Source of the DNA: a virus | Direction: 5' to 3' (one strand) | Length of the DNA stretch: 47,683 bases | IMG/VR virus record: IMGVR_UViG_3300035701_000059 | Coordinates: 1 to 47,683 of that record | Part shown: positions 35,042 through 43,054 of the stretch, one piece after another | Position numbering within the stretch: position 1 is the first letter of the stretch | Layout: the number at the start of each line of letters is the position of its first letter | Program-made: the position numbers and the translations under genes | Notes under the pieces: model-generated | What the model saw: only the letters and a program-made list of their open reading frames with translations | Told to the model about the DNA's origin: nothing | Databases searched by the model: none

Positions 35042-37360
35042 TTATTTACTCCTTAATCTTATGTAGTGCATCATTTTTATGGGGATACCTGCACCTCCCC
35101 CTAGAGATATTTTATCAGAAGTTATTAACTGTGTAGCAATCATTATTACTAAAATATAATTTTGAATTAAAGCTATGTTATTTGCAGTTTGAACTTGAAT
35201 AGTCCCATTAACTAAAGACAAAATATAATGCGCATTTAAAATTATATTATCCGAAATTTGTAATTGTACAGCATTACTAACTGTTAATATTTGGTGTTGG
35301 GTTAAAGCTATCTTATCGCTTGTTTGTAATTGAGTTGCACTTTGTATTGATAATAAATAATCTTGAACAAGTGCTACAATACCCGAAGTTTGTAATTGGG
35401 CAGTGCTATTAACTGATAATGTATATTTTTGAGTTAATGTTATATTAGTTGCTGTTTGTTCTTGAGTAGAAGTATTGACTACTAATACTTGATGTTGAGT
35501 TAAGACTACATTTCCAGAAGTCTGTAATTGTGTAATATCTTGAACAACTAATATCTGATGCTGTGTTAAAGCCACATTACCCGAAGTTTGCAGTTGAATA
35601 GTACTTTGGGTTGTAAGCAAATAATCTTGTACTAGTACTATATTATCAGAAGTCTGTAACTGCGTAGTGCCTTGAACAATCAATATTTGATGCTGTGTTA
35701 AAGCTACATTTTCAGAAGTTTGTAATTGTGTAGAGGTTTGGGCTAGTAATAATTGATGTTGAGTTAAGGTAACATTATTAGAAATTTGTGCTTGAGATGA
35801 GTCTTTAACGTTAAATATTTGCCCAATTTGCGTATCGTCGTCCCGGACAATTAATTCATCAAGATAAAATACTCCCGTAAAAGTTGCACTTGGATTTATA
35901 TTTGTACAACCAATGTAAATATAACTTATATTATTAAAAGCAACATAATTATAAACAAGGCTCGAACTGCCCACAAAAACCCCGTCTACCCAAAGCGAAC
36001 AATAGCCATCCCCGGAGTTATCGTCTGTTGCTCTAAACCATTTTCCCTCTATGCAGTGCTCGACATTCTCCGAAATATATTTAATGGTAGAAGACCATTG
36101 ATTAAAAATATCATCCCAAACTTTAACATAGCAATAATATCCGGTTCCATCACGAGAGATTTCAGCCGTGCCTATTCCTCTTCCAGTCCCATTTAAAGTA
36201 AATAATTCAATGTAGTCCCCGGATGCCATAGCGAGCGAATTCAAATTGAGATAGAATCTTGCCCTTGCTACGTTTGATGTTGATATTACTGATAAATTTT
36301 TTATACCATAAAAAACATTTATATCATCAACATTCAAACCCATCCCGTAGTTCGTACCTGCCAAGGCTGCACTATTTGTAACTGTTATATCGTTATCTGG
36401 ATTAACCAAAGAAGAGAACTGGCTTGTATCGCCTGTTTCTAAATCAATATTAACCATGATACCAAAATGTGTTACAAGCGCAATTTTTTGAGAAGTTTGC
36501 CCTTGAGCAGAATTTTGGACTGTTAAAGTAACGGTTCCCGAATAATAGGTTAATGTTATATTATCGCTGGTCTGCGCTTGGGTGGCATCGTTTACAGTTA
36601 ATACCTGATATTGAGTTAAAGTAACATCATCAGAAGTCTGTAATTGAATAGTGTTAGCAACTGCCAAAAACCGATGTTGAGTTAGTAATATATTATCTGA
36701 TGTTTGAGCTTGCGCTGCGTCGTTTACAGTAAAAGGTGGATAATAAGTCAGGGTTACATTATCCGATGTTTGTGCCTGTGTTGCATTATTGACCGTCAAA
36801 CCAAAAGTAAGCGCATAAGTAATTTCAACGGTAATATCATCAAAACGAGTATCGATGGCTGAGTTACCGGAGCTATTAGCAACAACTATGCTATATTCAA
36901 GCGACAATCTCACGCTGGTTGAACCTGATGTATAGGCTGCTCCAACCGATACAAGTGAACTCGCCCCTTTTGTTTGATAACTAGCGTCTGTTGCAGTAGC
37001 CATCGCACTACCGCTAATCATAGTGGCTACCGTGGCATTCGAATCATCGATAAATTTTATAGTTACCGAGTGGCTGGTCAGCTTGGTGTTGGTAACGACC
37101 TTCTTTTTCCAAGTGGTTATACGAACTTGGCTGACCGTGTTAGTCGGGTAGATACCAAACATGCTTGCCCAAGTATCACCCGCACCGCTCTTTCTGGCAT
37201 ATTCAGTAGCTGTGGTGTTTTTAGTTGTTTCGGTAAATTTGCCTGCTACATCCGTGTCATCTCTAGCATAGGTAATATTAGCGTTGTTTCCAGCATCAGC
37301 GAGGTTCTCCCACGCATTAGTGGTATCCCAATTTGTCCAGTTGAATGTAACGGTTGCCAT
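35042..37360 (-). CDS. Repeat adhesin with a lectin-like (LamG/ConA) insert
   Basis: A 772-residue protein. Residues 1-185 form an N-terminal beta domain (starting MATVTFNWTNWDTTNAWENL). Then come several 22-residue repeats of the family also seen in the 3394- and 723-residue proteins. Residues about 300-515 look like a concanavalin A/laminin-G type lectin or glucanase fold (LETGDTSQFSSL, YCYVKVWDD, GKWFRATDD, YCSLWVDGVFVG, FYLDELIVRD). Repeats then resume to the end. A sugar-binding domain inside a repeat fibre suggests receptor binding. The AGGAGGTAAACT-like site is strong, and a Cys-rich small gene precedes it. It is the shortest but most informative member of the repeat family. Confidence 0.85.
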   Translation of the reverse strand: MATVTFNWTNWDTTNAWENLADAGNNANITYARDDTDVAGKFTETTKNTTATEYARKSGAGDTWASMFGIYPTNTVSQVRITTWKKKVVTNTKLTSHSVTIKFIDDSNATVATMISGSAMATATDASYQTKGASSLVSVGAAYTSGSTSVRLSLEYSIVVANSSGNSAIDTRFDDITVEITYALTFGLTVNNATQAQTSDNVTLTYYPPFTVNDAAQAQTSDNILLTQHRFLAVANTIQLQTSDDVTLTQYQVLTVNDATQAQTSDNITLTYYSGTVTLTVQNSAQGQTSQKIALVTHFGIMVNIDLETGDTSQFSSLVNPDNDITVTNSAALAGTNYGMGLNVDDINVFYGIKNLSVISTSNVARARFYLNLNSLAMASGDYIELFTLNGTGRGIGTAEISRDGTGYYCYVKVWDDIFNQWSSTIKYISENVEHCIEGKWFRATDDNSGDGYCSLWVDGVFVGSSSLVYNYVAFNNISYIYIGCTNINPSATFTGVFYLDELIVRDDDTQIGQIFNVKDSSQAQISNNVTLTQHQLLLAQTSTQLQTSENVALTQHQILIVQGTTQLQTSDNIVLVQDYLLTTQSTIQLQTSGNVALTQHQILVVQDITQLQTSGNVVLTQHQVLVVNTSTQEQTATNITLTQKYTLSVNSTAQLQTSGIVALVQDYLLSIQSATQLQTSDKIALTQHQILTVSNAVQLQISDNIILNAHYILSLVNGTIQVQTANNIALIQNYILVIMIATQLITSDKISLGGGAGIPIKMMHYIRLRSK

Positions 37361-37363
37361 AGT

Positions 37364-37639
37364 TTACCTCCATCTGCTTATATCTGCACCACAAATTTTA
37401 CAGTATTTTTCTCCCCATTCTTCCTCGGGTGTACTTCCGTGGCTGCCGTGCGGGATGGTGAGGCAAAGTGCTCTGCATTCATCGCAACAAGCGCATACTT
37501 GTATCCACTCCTCGGGAGGATTATCTCTGAGGACAGTTGAGCAAGTATGTATTTCTGAAAATATATCCTGATGTTTGATACAAGCCGCTTTCGTGGTATA
37601 TCCTGAAGCATTTTTTACATAATATGGAGTTTTAAGCAT
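37364..37639 (-). CDS. Cysteine-rich small protein, probable zinc binder
   Basis: A 91-residue protein with nine Cys, clustered as VCACCDECRALC (residues 48-59) and YCKIC (79-83), plus Cys20, Cys33 and several His. This suggests a zinc- or metal-binding knot rather than a disulfide-secreted toxin, but either is possible. A strong AGGAGG site precedes it. An overlapping +1 frame reading of the same region lacks a site and was not chosen. It lies within the fibre genes, but its role is unknown. Confidence 0.65.
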   Translation of the reverse strand: MLKTPYYVKNASGYTTKAACIKHQDIFSEIHTCSTVLRDNPPEEWIQVCACCDECRALCLTIPHGSHGSTPEEEWGEKYCKICGADISRWR

Positions 37640-37763
37640 AATGACCTCCTATAAGCTCATATATCGGAGGGTCAATGAGATACCGTGTTTCAACGTTAGT
37701 TTTGTAGGAAATTTCATTTGTGTAAGGAGGGGTTCTACGTGTGTGTTCTAAAATATGTACCAT
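37632..37763 (-). CDS. 43-residue protein upstream of the Cys-rich gene
   Basis: A short ORF with a very good GCGGAGGTGTTT ribosome binding site, encoding MVHILEHTRRTPPYTNEISY and 23 further residues. It overlaps the start of the Cys-rich gene by 8 bases, so translation is coupled. It follows a strong terminator and may be the first gene of a transcript. The peptide is charged and Pro/Tyr-rich; no family is recognised. Confidence 0.65.
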   Translation of the reverse strand: MVHILEHTRRTPPYTNEISYKTNVETRYLIDPPIYELIGGHYA

Positions 37764-37810
37764 AAACACCTCCGCTTTTATTCTCTAATTTTTATCTTGC
37801 TTTAATAAAA

Positions 37811-37838
37811 AAAATATAGCGCAAAAGCGCTATATTTT
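37811..37838 (-). terminator. Rho-independent terminator
   Basis: On the minus strand, AAAATATAGCGC and GCGCTATATTTT form a perfect 12-bp stem with a TTTT loop, continuing into a T-run. It lies 33 bases after the 123-residue gene and is the strongest intrinsic terminator in the window. It should end a transcript from the right before the repeat adhesin genes. Confidence 0.85.
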
Positions 37839-37870
37839 AAGGCATGAAGAATAACCTACTAAGACAACTA

Positions 37871-38242
37871 TTAAGTTGGGTCTTGTATTTGAATTTTCCA
37901 AGTCGGGATGTCTACTGTACCACCGCTTACCAGGTATTGCTCTGTGCAAGTTGTTACATAGAGTAATCTTGAGTTTGTCACATCGAGCAAGCAAACAGCT
38001 AAAGCTGAACCGGAGACTGTAATCGAAGCACTGGTTTTTGCGGTCATTGCCAAGCTTCTTCCGCTGGTTTCATTTGCAAGCGTGAAGCAACCACTGGTGA
38101 TACCAATTCCTGCCAAACACAAGGTTGCCCTTGCATCAGCATAGGTTCCCGGACTTCCTGAACAAACAGTATAATATTGGGATGAACCTGATACATAATA
38201 AAACGCAGCATCGAGGAATCCATCAGCGCAAAGTTTTCCCAT
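37871..38242 (-). CDS. Small virion-type protein (tail fibre accessory)
   Basis: A 123-residue beta-rich protein with the layout YADARATLCLAGIGIT, SGRSLAMTAKTSASITVSG, LLYVTTCTEQYL and WKIQIQDPT, a pattern I recall from small virion-associated proteins of long-tailed phages. It has an AAGGAAGG site. Part of its coding region also reads in another frame, but only this one has a family-like pattern and a good start. It is probably a fibre or decoration protein; an enzymatic role is unlikely. Confidence 0.7.
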   Translation of the reverse strand: MGKLCADGFLDAAFYYVSGSSQYYTVCSGSPGTYADARATLCLAGIGITSGCFTLANETSGRSLAMTAKTSASITVSGSALAVCLLDVTNSRLLYVTTCTEQYLVSGGTVDIPTWKIQIQDPT

Positions 38243-38316
38243 AATTTACCTTCCTTTTCTTTTTTTAGTTTGGTTCGTGCGAGCATATTTTCCCGCCGAT
38301 TGTTGTTTAATTACAA

Positions 38317-38406
38317 TTATGACACAATTTTATATTCGTTCTGGTCATAATTAGACAAGGCATCTAAATAAGATTGCCCATTATCATTATATTTTAATTC
38401 TTTTAT
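38317..38406 (-). CDS. Possible downstream half of a split small gene
   Basis: A frame ending (K)ELKYNDNGQSYLDALSNYDQNEYKIVS that looks protein-like. It lies in the same frame as the 48-residue gene just upstream, separated by one TAA and two codons. The only nearby start-like codon is ATA at 38406, without a strong ribosome binding site. Either it is read by stop-codon readthrough, or it starts at AUA, or the TAA is a recent nonsense mutation or sequencing error. Confidence 0.4.
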   Translation of the reverse strand: MKELKYNDNGQSYLDALSNYDQNEYKIVS

Positions 38407-38412
38407 ATATTT

Positions 38413-38559
38413 TTATTGTCCAATATGACTTATATTGACTGTATTACCATCTTGAACTTCCAAAACAAAATGTTTTGATTGTTCTTTGTTTTCTTTCTCT
38501 TTTTGTTCTTCTTGTTGCTTTTTCGGATGCCTAATCCTTTTATTCTTTTTTTCTTCCAT
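38413..38559 (-). CDS. Small basic protein, possible N-terminal half of a longer one
   Basis: A 48-residue protein starting at the ATG at 38559 with an AAAAAGGA site; an upstream ATG lacks one. Residues 1-30 are almost entirely Lys, Arg, Glu and Gln, so likely disordered, then FVLEVQDGNTVNIS forms a strand segment. After its TAA the frame stays open for another 31 codons, so this may be only the first part of an 80-residue protein. Unknown function. Confidence 0.55.
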   Translation of the reverse strand: MEEKKNKRIRHPKKQQEEQKEKENKEQSKHFVLEVQDGNTVNISHIGQ

Positions 38560-38590
38560 TTTTCGATTCCTTTTTAATGTCTTGTTATGA

Positions 38591-38971
38591 TTATCCAAGT
38601 GGGACGACTGTTCCTACAGAGTATGATGATAGATATATATTATCAATTAAACCAAAAGTGCCCCCACCTGTACCCGTAACACTGGCTGCCACAATAGCCT
38701 CGCTTTCCAGTCCTATTGATATTCCTAATACAATATTTGCAAGCGTTAATATTGCGGGACATTCGGTTTGGCTCCTTCCTCCTATAAGTGCCACTGCATT
38801 ATAAATATTTGCCCCACTGCACGAGAGAACACTATTGGGTATATTTATATCTGCCCTTATACTTACAAATTCATTAACAGCAAAATAAAAAGAGGGGAGA
38901 TTAGAAATATATTCGCTTTTTAATTCTACTCTATCGGTATGAAGAAATACATTAAATATATAATCAGCCAT
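38591..38971 (-). CDS. Small beta-rich virion-type protein
   Basis: A 126-residue protein with many Ser, Ala, Ile, Val and Gly and few charges after the first 35 residues. It has a strong AGAGGAGG site; the ATG of another frame just before it reads only three codons. It lies among small appendage genes in the fibre region and is probably a virion component. Nothing in the sequence identifies its partner. Confidence 0.7.
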   Translation of the reverse strand: MADYIFNVFLHTDRVELKSEYISNLPSFYFAVNEFVSIRADINIPNSVLSCSGANIYNAVALIGGRSQTECPAILTLANIVLGISIGLESEAIVAASVTGTGGGTFGLIDNIYLSSYSVGTVVPLG

Positions 38972-39004
38972 CCATATTAACCTCCTCTATTTAGATTTAA
39001 TCAA

Positions 39005-39358
39005 TTAAGTCTCAGGGCTAGGAAATATAACTATTTTTCCTTGGCTCGGTATATGCACATGCCCGTGTATATCTATAATTTTTACTTGCTGTTGGTAAAC
39101 ACCGGAAAAACCAGAGCCAGAAAAAGTAACATAAAATTCATTAAAATTTGAATTTGTTCCAACAATACTCCCGGATAAAGCATCGTGAATATAACTCGGG
39201 TCGCCATATTTGAAAATAAGCACTTCACATATAGCATTTGTTAGATTAATAGGAGTTCCATCTTGATTAAAAACATTATAATAAAATGTTTGTTCTGCAC
39301 CAGCAATCATGTGAACTTCTTCTAGATTGTTAGAGACAATTGTAGAAAAATCTGTCAT
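39005..39358 (-). CDS. Ig-like small appendage protein (baseplate-upper-like)
   Basis: A 117-residue beta protein. Its core (TFYYNVFNQDGTPINLTNAICEVLIFKYG) resembles the N-terminal Ig-like domain of some baseplate upper or fibre adaptor proteins, in which a cyclic-strand sandwich binds another tail part. The C-terminal half (SGVYQQQVKIIDIHGHVHIPSQGKI) fits the same fold. It has a good AAGGAG site and follows four paralogous two-domain fibre genes in transcription order. Probably structural; the family assignment is tentative. Confidence 0.65.
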   Translation of the reverse strand: MTDFSTIVSNNLEEVHMIAGAEQTFYYNVFNQDGTPINLTNAICEVLIFKYGDPSYIHDALSGSIVGTNSNFNEFYVTFSGSGFSGVYQQQVKIIDIHGHVHIPSQGKIVIFPSPET

Positions 39359-39382
39359 AGTTCATACTCCTTATTATTAATT

Positions 39383-40231
39383 TTAATCTATCACAACATC
39401 AATATTTCCGGCGGCAAATTTAAAACCATCCCCGCTAGTAATCCATACGGGCGCACCGAGTTTTCCCCAAAGCAATGCGTTTCCACCAGTGGAATTATTA
39501 AAAACAACAACATGGGTTATTGCACCCCAATCCACCGCAATAGGAGGGCTGGCAAAAACCACGTCGCTTAAATTAGTGGTAGACCCACTTATCGGGGAAT
39601 ACCAAGCACTCGTGCCCTGTACTTGTTTACGCCCATAACCTGTACCCCCCGAGGTAGAAACCTCTGTCCAAGATACAAAGTTATAATCTGTATCAACAAC
39701 TAGATTTTTTCCTAGAGCCACATATACGCTTGTGCCGGGACTTGACATAGCAGAATTATTTAGGACATGGTTCAATATTTGGGCGGGGATTCCGTTTCCC
39801 CAACCCCCCTTGGTCCCGGAAGAAAGCTCAATAATTAAAAATCCCACGGGAATAGAAAAAATTTCTCCGGTACTAATTGCCACTTGATTATTTGTTTGTC
39901 CCCAAAACAATATATTTCCATCTGAAGATGCGTCCATAATGGCAACTCCAACAATCGTTCCCCAAGTCGCTGTTGATTCTGGAAATTCTATTTTAGAATA
40001 ATTGGTTGCGCTATTTCCGCTAACAGTAATCGAAATCGAACTACCTGCTCCTATTCGTATACGAGTATAACCCGTATTCACAGTAGAAACTTCTGTTCCC
40101 GGTCTGGTATGACTTGGGGCAATTGTATATAATGCAACCCACACACTGGTGGGGGATGAAGCTGTATTGCGGAGTAAATGATTGATTAGCTTGTTCTCAA
40201 GATAGGTCGATAGTGTACCAATTGTCGCCAT
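39383..40231 (-). CDS. Two-domain fibre/appendage protein, paralogue 4
   Basis: A 282-residue protein made of two copies of a ~135-residue beta domain. Each starts with a helical LxxxLINHLLRN-like or AQILNHVLNN segment, then VALYT or VALGK, a GTEVS or WTEVS signature with YTR or YGR, a WG(T/A)I strand, and NALLWG or NILFWG near the end. The same architecture recurs in the three neighbouring genes upstream, so the four arose by tandem duplication. This domain is widespread in phage tail fibres or appendages and may bind a cell-surface feature or a neighbour in the fibre. The ribosome binding site is AGGAG. Confidence 0.8.
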   Translation of the reverse strand: MATIGTLSTYLENKLINHLLRNTASSPTSVWVALYTIAPSHTRPGTEVSTVNTGYTRIRIGAGSSISITVSGNSATNYSKIEFPESTATWGTIVGVAIMDASSDGNILFWGQTNNQVAISTGEIFSIPVGFLIIELSSGTKGGWGNGIPAQILNHVLNNSAMSSPGTSVYVALGKNLVVDTDYNFVSWTEVSTSGGTGYGRKQVQGTSAWYSPISGSTTNLSDVVFASPPIAVDWGAITHVVVFNNSTGGNALLWGKLGAPVWITSGDGFKFAAGNIDVVID

Positions 40232-40257
40232 ATTTATTTACTCCTCATGATTGGTTA

Positions 40258-41064
40258 TTAACTTAAACTTACCCCGATACTTCCGGCGAGAAATTTAATC
40301 CCATCTCCGGTAAGAATTGTCCTTGCTGGATTGAGTTTTCCCCAAAACAAAGGGCTAAATGCAGAAGAGCTATTCATAAACGCAATATTAGATGCAACCC
40401 CCCAATTTATCGGGGCTTGTTCTGTAAAGATTATTATATCATTATTACTTGTAGACCCGCTTGTTGGGGAAGCCCAAGCGCTTGTGCCCGCCACTCGCTT
40501 GCGAGAATAGCCCGCTCCGGTTATTTCTGTCCAACTCGTGAGATTAGAAAGCCCGTTCCCAATCCCCGCTCTTCCGAGGGCTATATATACGGTGTCTCCG
40601 GGGGTAAGAAAACTACCATGATTTAAAACAAAATTTAATACATCATCCGCAATTGCTGCACCCCATCCCAAAAAAGTGTCGCCTCGCAAACTAATTTTTA
40701 AATTTGAGTCAATTTTAACATTGTTTGATATATCAACTACAAGGGGGTAGGTTAAAGCACCATAAAATAATAGATGCCCACCATCGTCTTTTATTCCTAT
40801 ATAATTAACAGTGCCCCAATAGGATGTAGCTGGACCAAAATTTATACCTCCCGAAGTAGCAGTGCCTCCGCCAATGGTGAAAGCAGGGCATTGTATACGA
40901 GAGTAACCACCCCCGCTCACTTCTGTTCCGGTATCTAATTTTGTGGGGTCGCTTATGTACAGGGCGGCATAAATACTCGATGATGGTGTATAGGAAGTAT
41001 TTCTGATAATATGATTTATGAGATTATTTGCTAAATAATAAGACATTATATTAAGTGTTGTCAT
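40258..41064 (-). CDS. Two-domain fibre/appendage protein, paralogue 3
   Basis: A 268-residue member of the tandem family, again two copies of the domain: LINHIIRN, YAALYIS, GTEVSGGGYSR and SYWGTVNYIGIKD in the first, and VLNFVLNH, YIALGRA, WTEITGAGYSRKR and INWGVASNIAFMN in the second. It is closest in layout to paralogue 4 and lies directly upstream of it. Some copies have lost the small helix at the domain start, suggesting they are now structurally specialised. The ribosome binding site is GAGGAT, moderate. Confidence 0.8.
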   Translation of the reverse strand: MTTLNIMSYYLANNLINHIIRNTSYTPSSSIYAALYISDPTKLDTGTEVSGGGYSRIQCPAFTIGGGTATSGGINFGPATSYWGTVNYIGIKDDGGHLLFYGALTYPLVVDISNNVKIDSNLKISLRGDTFLGWGAAIADDVLNFVLNHGSFLTPGDTVYIALGRAGIGNGLSNLTSWTEITGAGYSRKRVAGTSAWASPTSGSTSNNDIIIFTEQAPINWGVASNIAFMNSSSAFSPLFWGKLNPARTILTGDGIKFLAGSIGVSLS

Positions 41065-41080
41065 ATCGATTTATCCTCGG

Positions 41081-41965
41081 TTATCTGAACCATATCTCTA
41101 TTCCGGGTGCATCGTATGTTCTTGTACCAATTCTAAATCCGTCATTCATATTGACTGTTGCGGGAGTAGAAAGATGTCCCCAATAAATAGGGTTGGTATT
41201 TGTAATACTATCATATAAAACAATATCAGTTATAGTTCCCCAAGATGCCGTAGCATTATTAGTAAAAACTATTTCGTTTAAATTATAAGCATAAAGCGAC
41301 CCCTCAGTAAGCCATTGCGCTCCCCAAGTCGTTTCTGGAAGGAATATTCTGGAATAACCTGTCCCCAAAGAAGAAACCTCTGTCCAACTTGAAAAACGTT
41401 TGTCGGTAGTATTGTCAATTACAATATCTTTGCCGAGAGCGAGGTATGCTCCATCCACCGTATAACTAAACTCATCTGCCCCTGTTATCCAATCTAAAAA
41501 TGCTTTGGAAGAAAAGGTTGTCCATCCTCCAGACGGGGTGGTGTGATAAGCGTTGTTAAATTTGAATATTAAACTTCCTGCTGGAATTTTTAATTGCTGT
41601 CCTACTCCAATTGCAACCGGGGCGGTAAACAAGCCCCAAAATAATAGGTTCCCGGAAAGTTGGGCATCATGAATGCCCCAACCATATATTGTGCCCCAAT
41701 TAACAGTGGCTTGGGAAAACGAGATTGTTTCATTATTAGAAAGTTGAAAATTGGCATAATCAAAACCAGTTACTCGTGAAAACGTTTGGCGAGAATAACC
41801 CGCCGCGCTCACTTCTGTCCCACTATTTGAATCTCCTGCGCCCGTGCTATTTGTGTATAGTGCTAAATAAAAATTGGGATTTGATTGATACCCATATGGC
41901 TCCCCTCTCAAGAGGTTATTAATAAAAAATGCCCCTAAGTAATTTGAAATTATACTTGTGCTCAT
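41081..41965 (-). CDS. Two-domain fibre/appendage protein, paralogue 2
   Basis: The start chosen is the ATG at 41965 (MSTSIISNYL), whose A overlaps the upstream stop as ATGA; an upstream TTG is less likely. The 294-residue product has the two-domain architecture (FFINNLLRG, FYLALYTN, GTEVSAAGYSRQ, VNWGTIYGWGIHD, LLFWGLF; then FLDWITG, YLALGKD, WTEVSS, ASWGTITDI, IYWGHL). The tight overlap shows translational coupling to the preceding paralogue. It is likely a fibre or appendage protein, as for its neighbours. Confidence 0.8.
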   Translation of the reverse strand: MSTSIISNYLGAFFINNLLRGEPYGYQSNPNFYLALYTNSTGAGDSNSGTEVSAAGYSRQTFSRVTGFDYANFQLSNNETISFSQATVNWGTIYGWGIHDAQLSGNLLFWGLFTAPVAIGVGQQLKIPAGSLIFKFNNAYHTTPSGGWTTFSSKAFLDWITGADEFSYTVDGAYLALGKDIVIDNTTDKRFSSWTEVSSLGTGYSRIFLPETTWGAQWLTEGSLYAYNLNEIVFTNNATASWGTITDIVLYDSITNTNPIYWGHLSTPATVNMNDGFRIGTRTYDAPGIEIWFR

Positions 41966-42882
41966 ATTATTGGATTCCCTACCCAACTTGTCAATATTGT
42001 ACCCGAAGGTATGGAAAATCCCTGCCCCATGCTGATTGTCACGGGAGGGTTAATATAACCCCAAAAGGCGGGGATGGTTGGCTGGTCGATTGGATATAGA
42101 ACATAGTTTTCTATTAAACCCCAATCACTTGTGGCGTTGGGGGTAATAACCCATTCTCCATTATTGGTAACATTAGAGCCTGACGCCATCCAGTTGCCAG
42201 CTTCCAATGTTAAACGTTGATAATTTCCTCCTGAACATTCGCTCCAATCCCCCGGCTCGAAAAGACCATTTTTTTCGCTGTGAGTATAAAGACCTTTCCC
42301 AACAGCCATTTTGTAAGTCCTTGCATATGGAACAGCAGTACCAAAAACCCAATCTAATAATACTTTGCTGTATGGTATACTTGTACCTCCTTTTTTTAAG
42401 TCCCAAGGATATTCTCCTATAACTCGTATCTTTGTACCCCCGTTGTTACTAGGGTGTTCGGGAGAATATAGTACAAGTTCGTGAGAAGCGGTTACTGTAA
42501 TGGTAGTTGGAGTGCCGCCTGGGTAGACACTTAAGAAAGGTATATCGAATAATGGATTTCCCCCTGTTGGTGCATCATATAAAACCTGTCCTATTGCTGG
42601 AAGCCAGTCTCCGCTAGCTCCCGGAGCATATTGGACTCCGTTTGGGAAGGCAGCCTGTGTCCAATACATATAGTAACCTTCGTCGGTTGACCCGTTTGAC
42701 ATCACCCATGTTGGGTTAGCACGAGCATATTGGTTTCCGGATAGTTCTGTCCAATTATCCCCTGTGCCATGAGCGCGGACCAATGCAAGATAAGTCCCCG
42801 ACAATGATGCCGGAGAAGATATATTTGGACCTAGGAAGAAATGTTTAGATAATAAGTCTCCTAAATAAGCGCTCCATGCCAT
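41962..42882 (-). CDS. Two-domain fibre/appendage protein, paralogue 1
   Basis: A 306-residue protein, the first and most diverged of the tandem family. It keeps the signatures YLALVRAHG, WTELSG, YARANP and NPLFD in the first half, and VLLDWVFG, MAVGKG, WSECSGGNYQR and DWGLIENYVL with FWGYI in the second. It has an AGGAG site and starts 19 bases after the stop of a 46-residue gene. The paralogues could assemble as different rings or spokes of the same appendage, or give alternative receptor binding, but their roles cannot be separated from sequence. Confidence 0.8.
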   Translation of the reverse strand: MAWSAYLGDLLSKHFFLGPNISSPASLSGTYLALVRAHGTGDNWTELSGNQYARANPTWVMSNGSTDEGYYMYWTQAAFPNGVQYAPGASGDWLPAIGQVLYDAPTGGNPLFDIPFLSVYPGGTPTTITVTASHELVLYSPEHPSNNGGTKIRVIGEYPWDLKKGGTSIPYSKVLLDWVFGTAVPYARTYKMAVGKGLYTHSEKNGLFEPGDWSECSGGNYQRLTLEAGNWMASGSNVTNNGEWVITPNATSDWGLIENYVLYPIDQPTIPAFWGYINPPVTISMGQGFSIPSGTILTSWVGNPII

Positions 42883-42901
42883 AGTGGTTTACTCCTAACT
42901 T

Positions 42902-43042
42902 TTAAAATGTGCTTACTTGTCCTGTACCAGTGCTCTGTACATTCAAGGTAAAATGCATCGCGGCTTCTGCTTTAGCTTCGGCGGACGGGGATGACGGTGT
43001 ATTATTATTTAATATAATCATCGTGAATCTTTTTTTATTCAT
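42902..43042 (-). CDS. 46-residue protein at the start of the fibre block
   Basis: A short ORF with a perfect GGAGGAGTT ribosome binding site, encoding MNKKRFTMIILNNNTPSSPS and 26 more residues, including an Ala/Glu run and FTLNVQSTGTGQVSTF. The C-terminal third resembles a beta-strand segment of virion proteins. It lies between the 115-residue gene and paralogue 1, close to both. It is too short for annotation by length thresholds, but the start signal makes it credible. Confidence 0.65.
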   Translation of the reverse strand: MNKKRFTMIILNNNTPSSPSAEAKAEAAMHFTLNVQSTGTGQVSTF

Positions 43043-43054
43043 AACTCCTCCGTA

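Noticed and set aside
37378-37611. A 77-codon ORF overlapping the Cys-rich gene
   Set aside because: It lacks a ribosome binding site, while the 91-residue frame has AGGAGG and a clustered Cys pattern.
38044-38286. An 80-codon ORF in another frame over the 123-residue virion gene
   Set aside because: No good ribosome binding site; the 123-residue frame has one and a recognisable virion pattern.
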